64,000 bases of DNA, taken from Parachlamydiales bacterium (GTDB lineage Bacteria > Chlamydiota > Chlamydiia > Chlamydiales > Rhabdochlamydiaceae). This document shows, piece after piece, positions 53,106-61,027 of this stretch. The stretch is taken from contig DAIDHO010000001.1 in assembly GCA_027459675.1 (NCBI GenBank), positions 1-64,000 on the forward strand, written 5' to 3'. Position 1 is the stretch's first letter. The number at the start of each line of letters is the position of its first letter. Made by a program: the position numbers and the translations under genes. The notes beneath the pieces were generated by a model that did no database searches, was not told where the DNA came from, and was given only the letters and a program-made list of their open reading frames with translations.

Positions 53106-53870
53106 ATGAGGGGTATTTTCTCTAAGCGTTTTACTCTTTGCCTGACTCTTCTTCTTTTAGCCAGTTGCGGCCAGTACAAGCAAGAGGCGACCCCTCCTCA
53201 AATTTCTTTAAAAACAACAGATTCGGTTTTCCTTCCAGAATCGAACATCATTCTCCAAAGACAAAATTATATCCTAGCTTATGATGGAAGAATACGGAGT
53301 GCGGGTTGGGTTTACGAGGAACTAACGGCAGCCTCTATTGTAGGTTCTGCTGATAGATCCCATTATGAATTTATGGAAGACCCTCAAATTCCTTCTCTTC
53401 TGAGATCTACCAAGAAAGATTATGAGGGATCGGGGTATGACCGAGGCCATCTTTGTCCTGCAGCAGACGCGAGGGCAAGTCCAGGGGGCATGCAGGAAAC
53501 TTTCTACCTCTCTAATATTACCCCTCAAGATTCCCAATTGAATCGGAAATATTGGCTCAAATTAGAGAAATACATCCGTCATTTGACGAAGTCATACGAT
53601 GTGATTTATGTCATTACAGGACCTCTTTTTATGCCACAAAAGTCGAAGGAAGGTAAACGTTTTATCAAGTACGAAGTGATTGGAGACAATGATGTGGCAG
53701 TCCCTACGCACTATTTTAAAGTCATTCGGGCTAAAAGGGGACACTCTATAGATACGGAAGCCTACATTATTCCCAATCAACCCATCAAGAAAGATCCTCC
53801 TCTTACAAAATTCAGGGTCTCCTTAGAAAAAGTCGAAAAAGCTGCTGGAATCTTATTTAGAGGCTCTTGA
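53106..53870 (+). CDS. Secreted DNA/RNA non-specific endonuclease, lipoprotein
   Basis: About 254 residues. The signal peptide ends in a lipobox Leu-Leu-Ala-Ser-Cys (Cys21), so it is probably anchored in the outer membrane or periplasm. The nuclease domain has the NUC motif Asp-Arg-Gly-His (112-115) with catalytic His115, and Asn-Ile-Thr-Pro-Gln-Asp-Ser-Gln-Leu-Asn (137-146) with the metal-binding asparagine. These ββα-metal enzymes cut both strands of any nucleic acid with a divalent metal. It could degrade host or competitor nucleic acid for nucleotide scavenging. The ATG at 53106 is chosen because it places the signal peptide first. An upstream frame opens at 52995 but would hide it. Confidence 0.85.
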   Translation: MRGIFSKRFTLCLTLLLLASCGQYKQEATPPQISLKTTDSVFLPESNIILQRQNYILAYDGRIRSAGWVYEELTAASIVGSADRSHYEFMEDPQIPSLLRSTKKDYEGSGYDRGHLCPAADARASPGGMQETFYLSNITPQDSQLNRKYWLKLEKYIRHLTKSYDVIYVITGPLFMPQKSKEGKRFIKYEVIGDNDVAVPTHYFKVIRAKRGHSIDTEAYIIPNQPIKKDPPLTKFRVSLEKVEKAAGILFRGS

Positions 53871-53884
53871 AAAATAGGCAGCCT

Positions 53885-54107
53885 TCAGGGCAATCGCATT
53901 AAAATTTTAACTCCCGATAAGACATTTTTCTCAAAACGGTATCGACCATCTTGCAACCTTACGCTTGCTTCTCTAGCTCATATTCTTCTTCTTGCCCTCT
54001 ACCTTTGACAACATGTTGAGTGCTATTTTCCTAAACACACCAAGGTTCCGCGCTTGAGCTATTGGATGAGCTATTGTTCGGCCGAAGAGCGCCTCTAATA
54101 CGGTTTC
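53885..54107 (-). pseudogene. ISAs1-like transposase C-terminal remnant
   Basis: Reading leftward from 54107 gives a stretch with Arg-Lys-Ile-Ala-Leu-Asn-Met-Leu near its middle, typical of ISAs1/H-repeat transposases, then stops and resumes in another frame to end Ile-Leu-Met-Arg-Leu-Pro at the element's left repeat. At least one frameshift. Family assignment is moderate. Confidence 0.5.
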
Positions 54108-54123
54108 CAAATGAGATGGTTAG

Positions 54124-54333
54124 TCACAGGATATACGGTGCGTTGCAAACTGATTGGATAATCGTGGGATTGATGCATGATTGATCCCATGCCTTTTGGG
54201 CAGCTTCCTCTAAGGCTTGCAGGTCTTTGTAATACTGATTTGCCCAATGATGAATCCTCAGATAATGCCATAAATTTTCAAAAGGGTTAAGCTCTGGACT
54301 GTAGGGTGGAAGATGTTTGAGGGTTATGTTAGG
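54124..54333 (-). pseudogene. IS630-family transposase C-terminal remnant
   Basis: Translating leftward from 54333 gives Leu-Pro-Pro-Tyr-Ser-Pro-Glu-Leu-Asn-Pro-Phe-Glu-Asn-Leu-Trp, the conserved end of the IS630/Tc1 DDE domain with its last catalytic glutamate, followed by about 45 further residues to a stop at 54124-54126. The N-terminal part of the enzyme is missing. Confidence 0.75.
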
Positions 54334-54359
54334 GGGAATTGTTAAGATTTAGACGTATG

Positions 54360-54452
54360 TTAGCTCAGTGCAGAATGTGTAGGGACACGTCTTCCTGATT
54401 CCCAGGATTGAATAGTACGAACATTCACATTGAGAATTAAAGCAAAAACAGT
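54360..54452 (-). pseudogene. Helix-turn-helix (XRE/antitoxin-like) remnant
   Basis: Leftward translation from about 54449 gives Asn-Val-Asn-Val-Arg-Thr-Ile-Gln-Ser-Trp-Glu-Ser-Gly-Arg-Arg-Val-Pro, the recognition-helix end of HigA/NadS-like antitoxins, then a stop. A stop also interrupts it upstream, so it is a fragment. No toxin remnant was seen. Confidence 0.55.
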
Positions 54453-54603
54453 CTAAGAGTAATGTCCTATTCAATGAAAAAGCTTCTTCTATCTTGCTAC
54501 TTGTACTCAATCTAAATTTTTAATGCGATTGCCCTGAGGCAGTCCTGCAATCATGTTGACAATTTCGGGGAGAAAAACTCATCATCATTAAAAAAGGCTG
54601 TGT

Positions 54604-55581
54604 ATGGATTATGTCGATCAAATGGTGAAGGAATTTCAATTGTTGACGAGAAAATATGCCCTTTTTCATGCCGTGTTTCTGACAACTTTTGTTTTAGAGC
54701 TCTTGACGCTTTTGATTTTCATGCCGTTCCTTGCCAAGACGGTAGCCCTTGCTATTGTGGTGGCTCTGACATTTCTCACTATTTTTACATATTTTGTTCT
54801 ACGGTTTTATTTTCAGACCCGTAAACCTGAACAATTTATTGCCATTAAGGACAAGCTTGTGAAAGCTGTAATAGAAAATTCATCAAAGGGATCTCGATGG
54901 TCGCAAGAAAGATTGCGCCCTGTCTATGAGATGCTACAGAAACTAGAAGGTCAAGAATCTCAATACTATCCCCTTCCTTCTTTTTTACAGACGTTATCTC
55001 CCTTAGTGGAAAAATTTAGCATTTGGTGCCATTGGGAAGATGTTCATTGGATGAAAGAAATCTTGCATTTACATGCGCTTCGCAAAGTTTTTGAATGGGT
55101 GAAGCTACATCCGACAGATCTAGAACTCCATCGCACTCTATCTGCTTCGTATATAGCTCTCTATCAAATGTATCAAAAACCTAAACAAAAGACGGCTTTT
55201 GACTCTTTTATTGAACGGCACTATGCTTCTGCTGAGATGAAGGAGAAGTTTGAAAAGGCAGCCCGTTCAGCTGTGGAAGAGTTAAAAGTAGTTCTAAATT
55301 ACGTAGCCAGCGATGGATGGGCCTTGATTCAAATGGCGCGAGTCTATCACGATCTAGGCCTCAGGCAAGAGGAGAAAAAAACGTATGAGATGCTTCTTAC
55401 TTTGAGACCAGAGGATGGGGAAATCTACTATCGCCTGGGTAAACTCTATTTCGAACTAGGCCATATAGCGCAAGGGCTTCATCTCTATCAAGAACTTCAA
55501 GGCCGGAAAGATCCTAAGGCTCATGATCTGATTCAACATTATGATTCTTACTACAATACTGAAATTTTAGAGGGTGTTTAA
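54604..55581 (+). CDS. Membrane protein with C-terminal TPR-like repeats
   Basis: A 325-residue protein. Two adjacent membrane helices lie at about 24-46 and 48-68, with a short cytoplasmic N-terminus. The rest is helical and soluble. Residues about 235-305 read as two or three TPR-type helix pairs (Trp-Ala-Leu-Ile-Gln-Met-Ala-Arg-Val-Tyr, then Gly-Glu-Ile-Tyr-Tyr-Arg-Leu-Gly-Lys-Leu-Tyr-Phe-Glu-Leu-Gly). TPRs bind partner proteins, and the next genes encode a large TPR protein and a VWA protein, so a shared envelope complex is plausible. The region upstream is IS debris, so its promoter may be recent. Specific function unknown. Confidence 0.68.
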   Translation: MDYVDQMVKEFQLLTRKYALFHAVFLTTFVLELLTLLIFMPFLAKTVALAIVVALTFLTIFTYFVLRFYFQTRKPEQFIAIKDKLVKAVIENSSKGSRWSQERLRPVYEMLQKLEGQESQYYPLPSFLQTLSPLVEKFSIWCHWEDVHWMKEILHLHALRKVFEWVKLHPTDLELHRTLSASYIALYQMYQKPKQKTAFDSFIERHYASAEMKEKFEKAARSAVEELKVVLNYVASDGWALIQMARVYHDLGLRQEEKKTYEMLLTLRPEDGEIYYRLGKLYFELGHIAQGLHLYQELQGRKDPKAHDLIQHYDSYYNTEILEGV

Positions 55582-55842
55582 TCGTGCTCCTGAATCAATA
55601 CTTTTCCGCTTCCCATTCAGTTGAATATCCCTCCTAAAATTTCTTTCTTTCACTGAAAGAGAGCGGGTCATAATCGATAGATCATTATTTTTTGAGGACA
55701 AAAAAAGAGTTTGTCGGTTCAATATAGAGAGGTAGTTGCAAAACCCATGTTTAGTCCATTTTCAGCGTCAAAAATTTGCTGAAGAGCAACGAACTCTGTC
55801 GTTTGCATTGCCTCGAAATATATTATCTACCGTAGAGGTGTT

Positions 55843-58512
55843 ATGAAATCGTTGATTCTTGCAGCATACTGTATCCTTTTCGCCACACAAGCAGAGATAG
55901 TTTCCCAGCCAAAACTCACTCCTCAAGAAGCTTTTTTCTTAAGAAGGATGACAGAATTTTGGAAAGATAAAGACTACGGGCTTGTGAAGAAGCAAATCGA
56001 AGAATTTTTAGGGGAGAATGAAACCTCTAATATTCATAATAACCTTTATGCTCTCATGGGAGATATCCTTTACAGAGAACGAGATTATGTAGGTGCCTTA
56101 GCAATGTATCATAAGATTTCCGATAGTGCGCTGATGGAAAAAGTGTTGTCTCGCAAAGCACAATGCCTTTATCTATCGGAAAATTATGATGAAGTCATCG
56201 AACACTTAGGCCCCCTTTTCAAACAGAATAAAAAGATCGATTATCAGGAAGAAATGCAATTTATTCTGGCAGATTCTTTGTTTAGAAAAATGCGAAAAAC
56301 CTCTGATTCCGCAGTCCAACAGCAGCTTTGTGTGGAAGTAAAACCCCTCCTTCTGGAGTTATTTAATACCTCCTATCAAGATAAAGTCTTACTTGCTCTT
56401 GCCGAAGTTCATCGAGAGCTCAAAGAGCCAGACAAGGCGGCCCCGCTCTATCTTTTGCTAGCAGATAAAATGCCTACGCACAAAGAAGAGTTACTCCTTC
56501 AAGCAGCCGTGCTTCAAATGGAGTATGAGCCTGCCCTTGCTTTAGCGAATTTTCAACAATTGGTGGATTTAGGTGGAAGTAAAGCTCAAGAGGCAGCCTA
56601 CCAAGAGCTTCTTCTCCTTTTTCAAAATGATCGTTCTTCGGATCTGATTTCACGAGCTCCAAAAATTGAGATGTATCTAAATGAAGGCCGGAAAAATTTG
56701 TTGGAATTTTGCCTTGCCCGCAGTTACTTTAAATTGGATCAGCTCCTAGAAGCAATTCAACATCTCAATCGATTCATTGTCACTGAATCGGATCCTACTC
56801 CGCATAAAAAAGCGGCCTTTTTAACCCTGATTCATTGTGCCCAAAAAACCGATAATCAACCGCTTTTTGATCAAGCTGTGGCTCAATTTTTAAGAGATTT
56901 CCCTTTGGACGAAGAGGCAGGAAAAGCCCTTCTTTTGCATGCGCAAACAGCTCTTCAAAGAGGGGAGCTCATGCAGGCAATACAAGATTTAAATCGGCTT
57001 TTAAAAGATTTCCCGAACTTTCCCAACCAAGAGACTCTTCTTTATGATCAAGCAGTTCTCTTATGTAAGACAGAACAGTGGGGAGCAAGCCGCACGGCTT
57101 TCCTATCCTATTTAGAGAAATTCTCCTCTTCTCCTCAATCCAATCTGATATGGGCCTCGATTGTCCACTCATCTGTGCAAGAGTTAAAAGAGTCATCCGA
57201 AGAAAATAAAAGCGCAAAAAAAGAACAGCTTGCGGCGGACCTTACAAAAGCCCTCACGTTTTCCAACGTATTTTCCTTGGAGGAAGAGGCAGCCTATCGA
57301 TTTTTGCTCGGACAACTTTTATTTGAACTCGACCGTTTCTCCGAATCAGTGGTAGAACTCGACCTTTTCTGTCAGAAATATCCTGAACATCCTTCTGCTG
57401 TGGAGGCGTACTTTCTTCAAGCCCTCTCTCACCGAGCTCTTAACTCTTCCCCAGAGCTATTCATCCCCGCTGCTGAAAAGGCACTGGCCCTCCTTGAAAC
57501 ATCGACGCATAAAACAGCCTTACATTTGCAACTTTTCAATGCCTATCTGGCGTTAAAAGAGTATGATAAGGCCGCCGAAAAACTTTACCAGACTTTCATC
57601 ATCGATAAAGAGTCTGTTCACCAGGAGAATCAGCTTTGGCTTGCCAATTATTATCTGGATAGAGCAGATCTTACAAAGTCCATGGAAGTTTTTAAAAAGG
57701 TATTGGTCGTGGATGAGGCGTACCAACTCCATTTTGATCCTGCACATACGTATCTTGAGACAGAAGCTCTCAAATTTGCAAAGGTGCTGGGGCCTAGCGA
57801 CCAAGAAAAGCTCCTGCGATCTTTGATGGAAATTCAAATCCAACACCCACAGCTTCCTTGGAAGCACCAAGGGAGCGTCTTTTTAGCCCTAGGAGTTGCT
57901 TATTTACAACAAAAAAAAGCCGAAGATGCGCTTGCTACTTTTGATTCGATTATTGCCAAAGGAGATGAGATCCCCTCGTCTATTCGCAATTTAGCTCTTC
58001 TAGAAAAGAGTCGACTTCTTTTAGCAGGATGCCAACTTTCCGAGCAGAGCGAAGAGCATCCTACCATTCGCATGGCGTTATCCACTTTTAAAGATCTTCA
58101 AATTCAAAAGCAGCTTTCAGAAGAACCTGTCCATTTAGAGGCAGCTTTTGATTATGCTGCTTTAAGAACAGCTCTTGCACCCGAAGCCATACGGGTTGAA
58201 TCCGCTTTGTTTTTTTTAGGCCGTATTAAAGAAGACTTTAATGCAAAAGAAGATTCGATCAATCAAGAATACCATGAGGCCCGTCTTCGCTATCCAGAAA
58301 AAGATCATCTCTATCAAATTTATATGAAGTATCTCGAAGCAGAAATTCTTTATTGGGAGGCTAAAGAAGCATTTTTAAAGAATGATATGGAAAAGATGGA
58401 AAAATCTAAAAAACTTGCTATGGAATTTTTTGAAGAAATCGTGCAAGATGTACAGTCCACCTCCTACGTGAAAAACCGAGCCCGCGAGCGTTTAACAGAA
58501 CTACATCTATGA
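55843..58512 (+). CDS. Large exported TPR protein
   Basis: An 889-residue protein with a short N-terminal signal sequence (about 1-17) and a long array of tetratricopeptide-like helix pairs through most of its length, visible as repeated Ala-x-x-Tyr/Phe patterns such as Ala-Glu-Val-His-Arg-Glu-Leu and Leu-Phe-Asn-Ala-Tyr-Leu-Ala-Leu-Lys-Glu-Tyr. It would form a superhelix in the periplasm. Its stop overlaps the start of the VWA gene as ATGA, so the two proteins are probably made in fixed ratio and act together. The layout recalls BatA/BatB-type VWA and TPR systems of other bacteria, without the MoxR ATPase here. Confidence 0.75.
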   Translation: MKSLILAAYCILFATQAEIVSQPKLTPQEAFFLRRMTEFWKDKDYGLVKKQIEEFLGENETSNIHNNLYALMGDILYRERDYVGALAMYHKISDSALMEKVLSRKAQCLYLSENYDEVIEHLGPLFKQNKKIDYQEEMQFILADSLFRKMRKTSDSAVQQQLCVEVKPLLLELFNTSYQDKVLLALAEVHRELKEPDKAAPLYLLLADKMPTHKEELLLQAAVLQMEYEPALALANFQQLVDLGGSKAQEAAYQELLLLFQNDRSSDLISRAPKIEMYLNEGRKNLLEFCLARSYFKLDQLLEAIQHLNRFIVTESDPTPHKKAAFLTLIHCAQKTDNQPLFDQAVAQFLRDFPLDEEAGKALLLHAQTALQRGELMQAIQDLNRLLKDFPNFPNQETLLYDQAVLLCKTEQWGASRTAFLSYLEKFSSSPQSNLIWASIVHSSVQELKESSEENKSAKKEQLAADLTKALTFSNVFSLEEEAAYRFLLGQLLFELDRFSESVVELDLFCQKYPEHPSAVEAYFLQALSHRALNSSPELFIPAAEKALALLETSTHKTALHLQLFNAYLALKEYDKAAEKLYQTFIIDKESVHQENQLWLANYYLDRADLTKSMEVFKKVLVVDEAYQLHFDPAHTYLETEALKFAKVLGPSDQEKLLRSLMEIQIQHPQLPWKHQGSVFLALGVAYLQQKKAEDALATFDSIIAKGDEIPSSIRNLALLEKSRLLLAGCQLSEQSEEHPTIRMALSTFKDLQIQKQLSEEPVHLEAAFDYAALRTALAPEAIRVESALFFLGRIKEDFNAKEDSINQEYHEARLRYPEKDHLYQIYMKYLEAEILYWEAKEAFLKNDMEKMEKSKKLAMEFFEEIVQDVQSTSYVKNRARERLTELHL

Positions 58513-60329
58513 TAAAAACAACCTCTCAGAAGGGGCTAACCAAATCTATTATTATTTCTGCAGCCTTGCATGGGGCTGTCATGGCTGTCCTATTTTCAAA
58601 GCCGCTTCAGTTACAATCTCGTCTTTTCTCCTCCCTTGGAAAAACTGCCACAGTGATGCAAGAAGAGGAAAATATAGCGATTATAAAACGGAGCCAGGCG
58701 TTAGAAGAGGCTTTGAGTTATTTGGAAACACCTCCTGTGGGAACGCCTCCCTCTTCTCCCTCTACTCATCTAAAGACTTTTCCACAGGGTAGCAGTCTGC
58801 AAGAAGAAATCGGAGATTTTCAAGTGCCTGCGCTATCTCTGGTATTTCCCACCTTTGAAGAGCCGCCGGTTCCTCTGCTATCCTCGCCTTCTACCCCGTC
58901 CTCTCTAGAGCAGCCGATGGTATTAGAGGAGCTGCCCCCTATTATAGCTTTAAAGCCATCGCTTGAAAATCCCTCTATCAGTTCGTTAGGGGAAGTAGAC
59001 GCTTTTTTCGAAATTCCTATTCCCTTTTTATCAAAACTTTCCGAGGACCCCGCTTCTTCTGATTTTATTCCTGCCGAAGAAGCCAACCGTACGTTTTCTT
59101 TGCCTTCTCCAGAAATTCCTGCTTTAGAACAATTGGATGCTCTGACTCCTCAGTTAGGGGCCCCTTCTGTATGCGAAGCGCCCCCTATCCCTGTCCCAGG
59201 AGTTTTAGCCGACTTCTCAATTTCCCCCTCGTCTCCCCACTTGATTACCGGTATAAGAACTGCGACCACTCTGGGTGAATATGGGCTTCCCTCCCTTGAT
59301 TTAAAAGAATGGAACGATTTTTTTGAAGTGGATGTCAAGACCTATCCCCACGAAGAAGGTGGGTTTCTTTTTTCCCTTACTCTGATTCCTAAAGTCGATC
59401 TCTCAGAATATCGGATGAAGCAGCATTATATTTTTATGATCGATCGTTCAAGTTCAATGGAAAAACATCGGTACCAAACTGCCAAAAGAGCGGTTTCTCG
59501 TGCCATCACTTCTCTAAGGCCAGGAGATTTATTTAATATTCTTATTCTAGATGGGTCCATTACTAAACTCAGTGACGCATCTCTTCCCTTTAGTAAAGCT
59601 CATTTACAAGAGGCGGAAGATTTTTTAGAAAAGCAGTTGCATGTTCGACGTGGAACGAGCTCCGATGTTTACACCACCCTCATGAAAGTATTAAATTCAC
59701 AGATTGAGACAGAAGAATCGGTGACAGCCATTTTAATTTCCGATGGAGATGCTTCTTCAAAATCGAGCCAGCAAAGAAACAAAATCAATAACTGGCTCGA
59801 GGCTAATCGGGATCGAGTGACGCTCTATACTGCAACAGCAGGTAATGGCAATAATCTTTCTTCCTTAAAGATGCTAAGCCTTGCAAGCCGTGGCACACTT
59901 CTTTATTCTGATACCCACGCAGCTTTCCCGCGCAAACTTGCTAAACTGGTGATGGACCTGCGGTATCCACTTGCCAAAGAAATCAGCCTATCAATCCTTT
60001 CACCTAAAAATCCGGCTGTGGAGCTGCTCCCTCCTTCTTATAGACTGCCTACTCTGTTTAGTGATCACCCCTATGTTATCATGGGACTAACCCCTAAGCT
60101 CACCGATTTTACGCTCCTCTTAGAAGGGAAAAATAAAGATCAAATTTTCAGTATCAAAAAAACCATCTCTCTTACAAAAGCTAAGCAAGGTTCTCGACTT
60201 CTACTCAAACAATGGACAGCAGAAAAAGCGCATGTGTTATTTGATCAATACTTAAGAGAAGGGGAAAAGAGTCTCTTGCAAAAAGCGGATACAGAGCTCG
60301 GTTATGACACTCAAAATTCTCGGCGGTGA
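58509..60329 (+). CDS. VWA-domain protein with a TonB-like N-terminal helix
   Basis: A 606-residue inner-membrane-anchored protein. The single N-terminal helix (about 13-30) contains Ser17-x3-His21-Gly-Ala-Val, closely matching the Ser16/His20 energy-coupling helix of TonB. A proline-rich linker follows (about 70-240), as in TonB. Residues about 285-480 form a von Willebrand A domain with a complete MIDAS: Asp312-x-Ser314-x-Ser316, a Gly-Thr-Ser-Ser near 372, and Ser-Asp-Gly-Asp near 401. The last 125 residues are a beta-rich tail. It may convert ExbB/ExbD proton-motive energy into an action on envelope partners, but this is inference. It overlaps the TPR gene (ATGA) and rsmD by 26 bases. Confidence 0.8.
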   Translation: MIKTTSQKGLTKSIIISAALHGAVMAVLFSKPLQLQSRLFSSLGKTATVMQEEENIAIIKRSQALEEALSYLETPPVGTPPSSPSTHLKTFPQGSSLQEEIGDFQVPALSLVFPTFEEPPVPLLSSPSTPSSLEQPMVLEELPPIIALKPSLENPSISSLGEVDAFFEIPIPFLSKLSEDPASSDFIPAEEANRTFSLPSPEIPALEQLDALTPQLGAPSVCEAPPIPVPGVLADFSISPSSPHLITGIRTATTLGEYGLPSLDLKEWNDFFEVDVKTYPHEEGGFLFSLTLIPKVDLSEYRMKQHYIFMIDRSSSMEKHRYQTAKRAVSRAITSLRPGDLFNILILDGSITKLSDASLPFSKAHLQEAEDFLEKQLHVRRGTSSDVYTTLMKVLNSQIETEESVTAILISDGDASSKSSQQRNKINNWLEANRDRVTLYTATAGNGNNLSSLKMLSLASRGTLLYSDTHAAFPRKLAKLVMDLRYPLAKEISLSILSPKNPAVELLPPSYRLPTLFSDHPYVIMGLTPKLTDFTLLLEGKNKDQIFSIKKTISLTKAKQGSRLLLKQWTAEKAHVLFDQYLREGEKSLLQKADTELGYDTQNSRR

Positions 60330-60876
60330 GTGGGGAGGGCGCCTTTTAAAAGCTCCGAAGGGAAAGCAAACGCGCCCTACGACTTCTATCATGCGTAAAG
60401 CTGTTTTTGATATTTTGCAACCCCATATTCACAGCGCTACCTTTCTCGATTTATTTGCAGGGAGTGGAGCAATGGGGATTGAAGCCCTGAGTAGGGGGGC
60501 TGAGCGTGCGATCTTTGTGGATTCTCATCGAGAAGCGATCCGGTGCTTAAAAGAGAATTTGGCACTTCTTAAAATAGAGAGCCGATCCCTTGTAATTCAA
60601 AGCGATGTCTTTAAAGCACTCCTTAAGCTACAAGAGATGGGCGTGCAATGTGATGTGATTTATGCCGATCCGCCCTATGATCAATCACAGCTTTATCCTA
60701 AGATCCTCTACTTTCTGGATAGAACCCTTCTTTTAAAAGATAAGGGGATCCTGTTTGTTGAGAGCCCCATTCCCTCACCTTTAGAAAATTTATCGGATAC
60801 GCTGAAGCACTTAATTCCTCATCCTCCTAGAAAATACGGAGCTTCTGAGCTCTATTATTTTTTTATCCAACGATAG
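60304..60876 (+). CDS. rsmD: 16S rRNA (guanine966-N2)-methyltransferase
   Basis: A 190-residue class I methyltransferase that modifies G966 of 16S rRNA. It has the RsmD start Lys-Ile-Leu-Gly-Gly-Glu-Trp-Gly-Gly-Arg, then Arg-Pro-Thr-Thr-Ser-Ile-Met-Arg (23-30), motif I Asp-Leu-Phe-Ala-Gly-Ser-Gly-Ala-Met-Gly (about 49-58) and the catalytic Asp-Pro-Pro-Tyr (about 121-124) of N6-adenine/N2-guanine methylases. Length is normal. Its start lies inside the VWA gene, and a terminator follows it. Confidence 0.94.
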   Translation: MTLKILGGEWGGRLLKAPKGKQTRPTTSIMRKAVFDILQPHIHSATFLDLFAGSGAMGIEALSRGAERAIFVDSHREAIRCLKENLALLKIESRSLVIQSDVFKALLKLQEMGVQCDVIYADPPYDQSQLYPKILYFLDRTLLLKDKGILFVESPIPSPLENLSDTLKHLIPHPPRKYGASELYYFFIQR

Positions 60877-60885
60877 AGACGCCAT

Positions 60886-60932
60886 AAAATCGGCTAGGTG
60901 CTCTTTCTCTATAAACTCTAGCGATTTTTTTT
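60886..60932 (+). terminator. Rho-independent terminator after rsmD
   Basis: ATCGGCTAG (60889-60897) pairs with CTAGCGAT (60918-60925) apart from one bulged G, flanked by an A run on the left and followed by T8. This would end the TPR-VWA-rsmD transcript. Confidence 0.55.
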
Positions 60933-61027
60933 CCCTCATTGAAAAATCAAAAAGATTGCTTTCAATTTTCATAGTCTATTAAAATGATTAATCAAAATTT
61001 TGAGCCTATTATTAAGGAGGGTTTTTT

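Larger units (their letters stand above)
53886..54536. mobile_element. Decayed insertion sequence with terminal inverted repeats and nested fragments
   Basis: A perfect 19-base inverted repeat, CAGGGCAATCGCATTAAAA, marks both ends (left at 53886, right ending at 54536 on the other strand). The 651 bases between hold three unrelated leftward remnants: an ISAs1-like transposase C-terminus, an IS630-type transposase C-terminus and a helix-turn-helix fragment. The simplest reading is that an ISAs1-like element kept its ends while other elements inserted and decayed inside it. No functional transposase remains. Confidence 0.7.

Noticed and set aside
55582..55842. A gene in the gap before the large TPR protein
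   Set aside because: Only very short frames exist. One short leftward frame has an AGGAGG-like site but only 12 codons.
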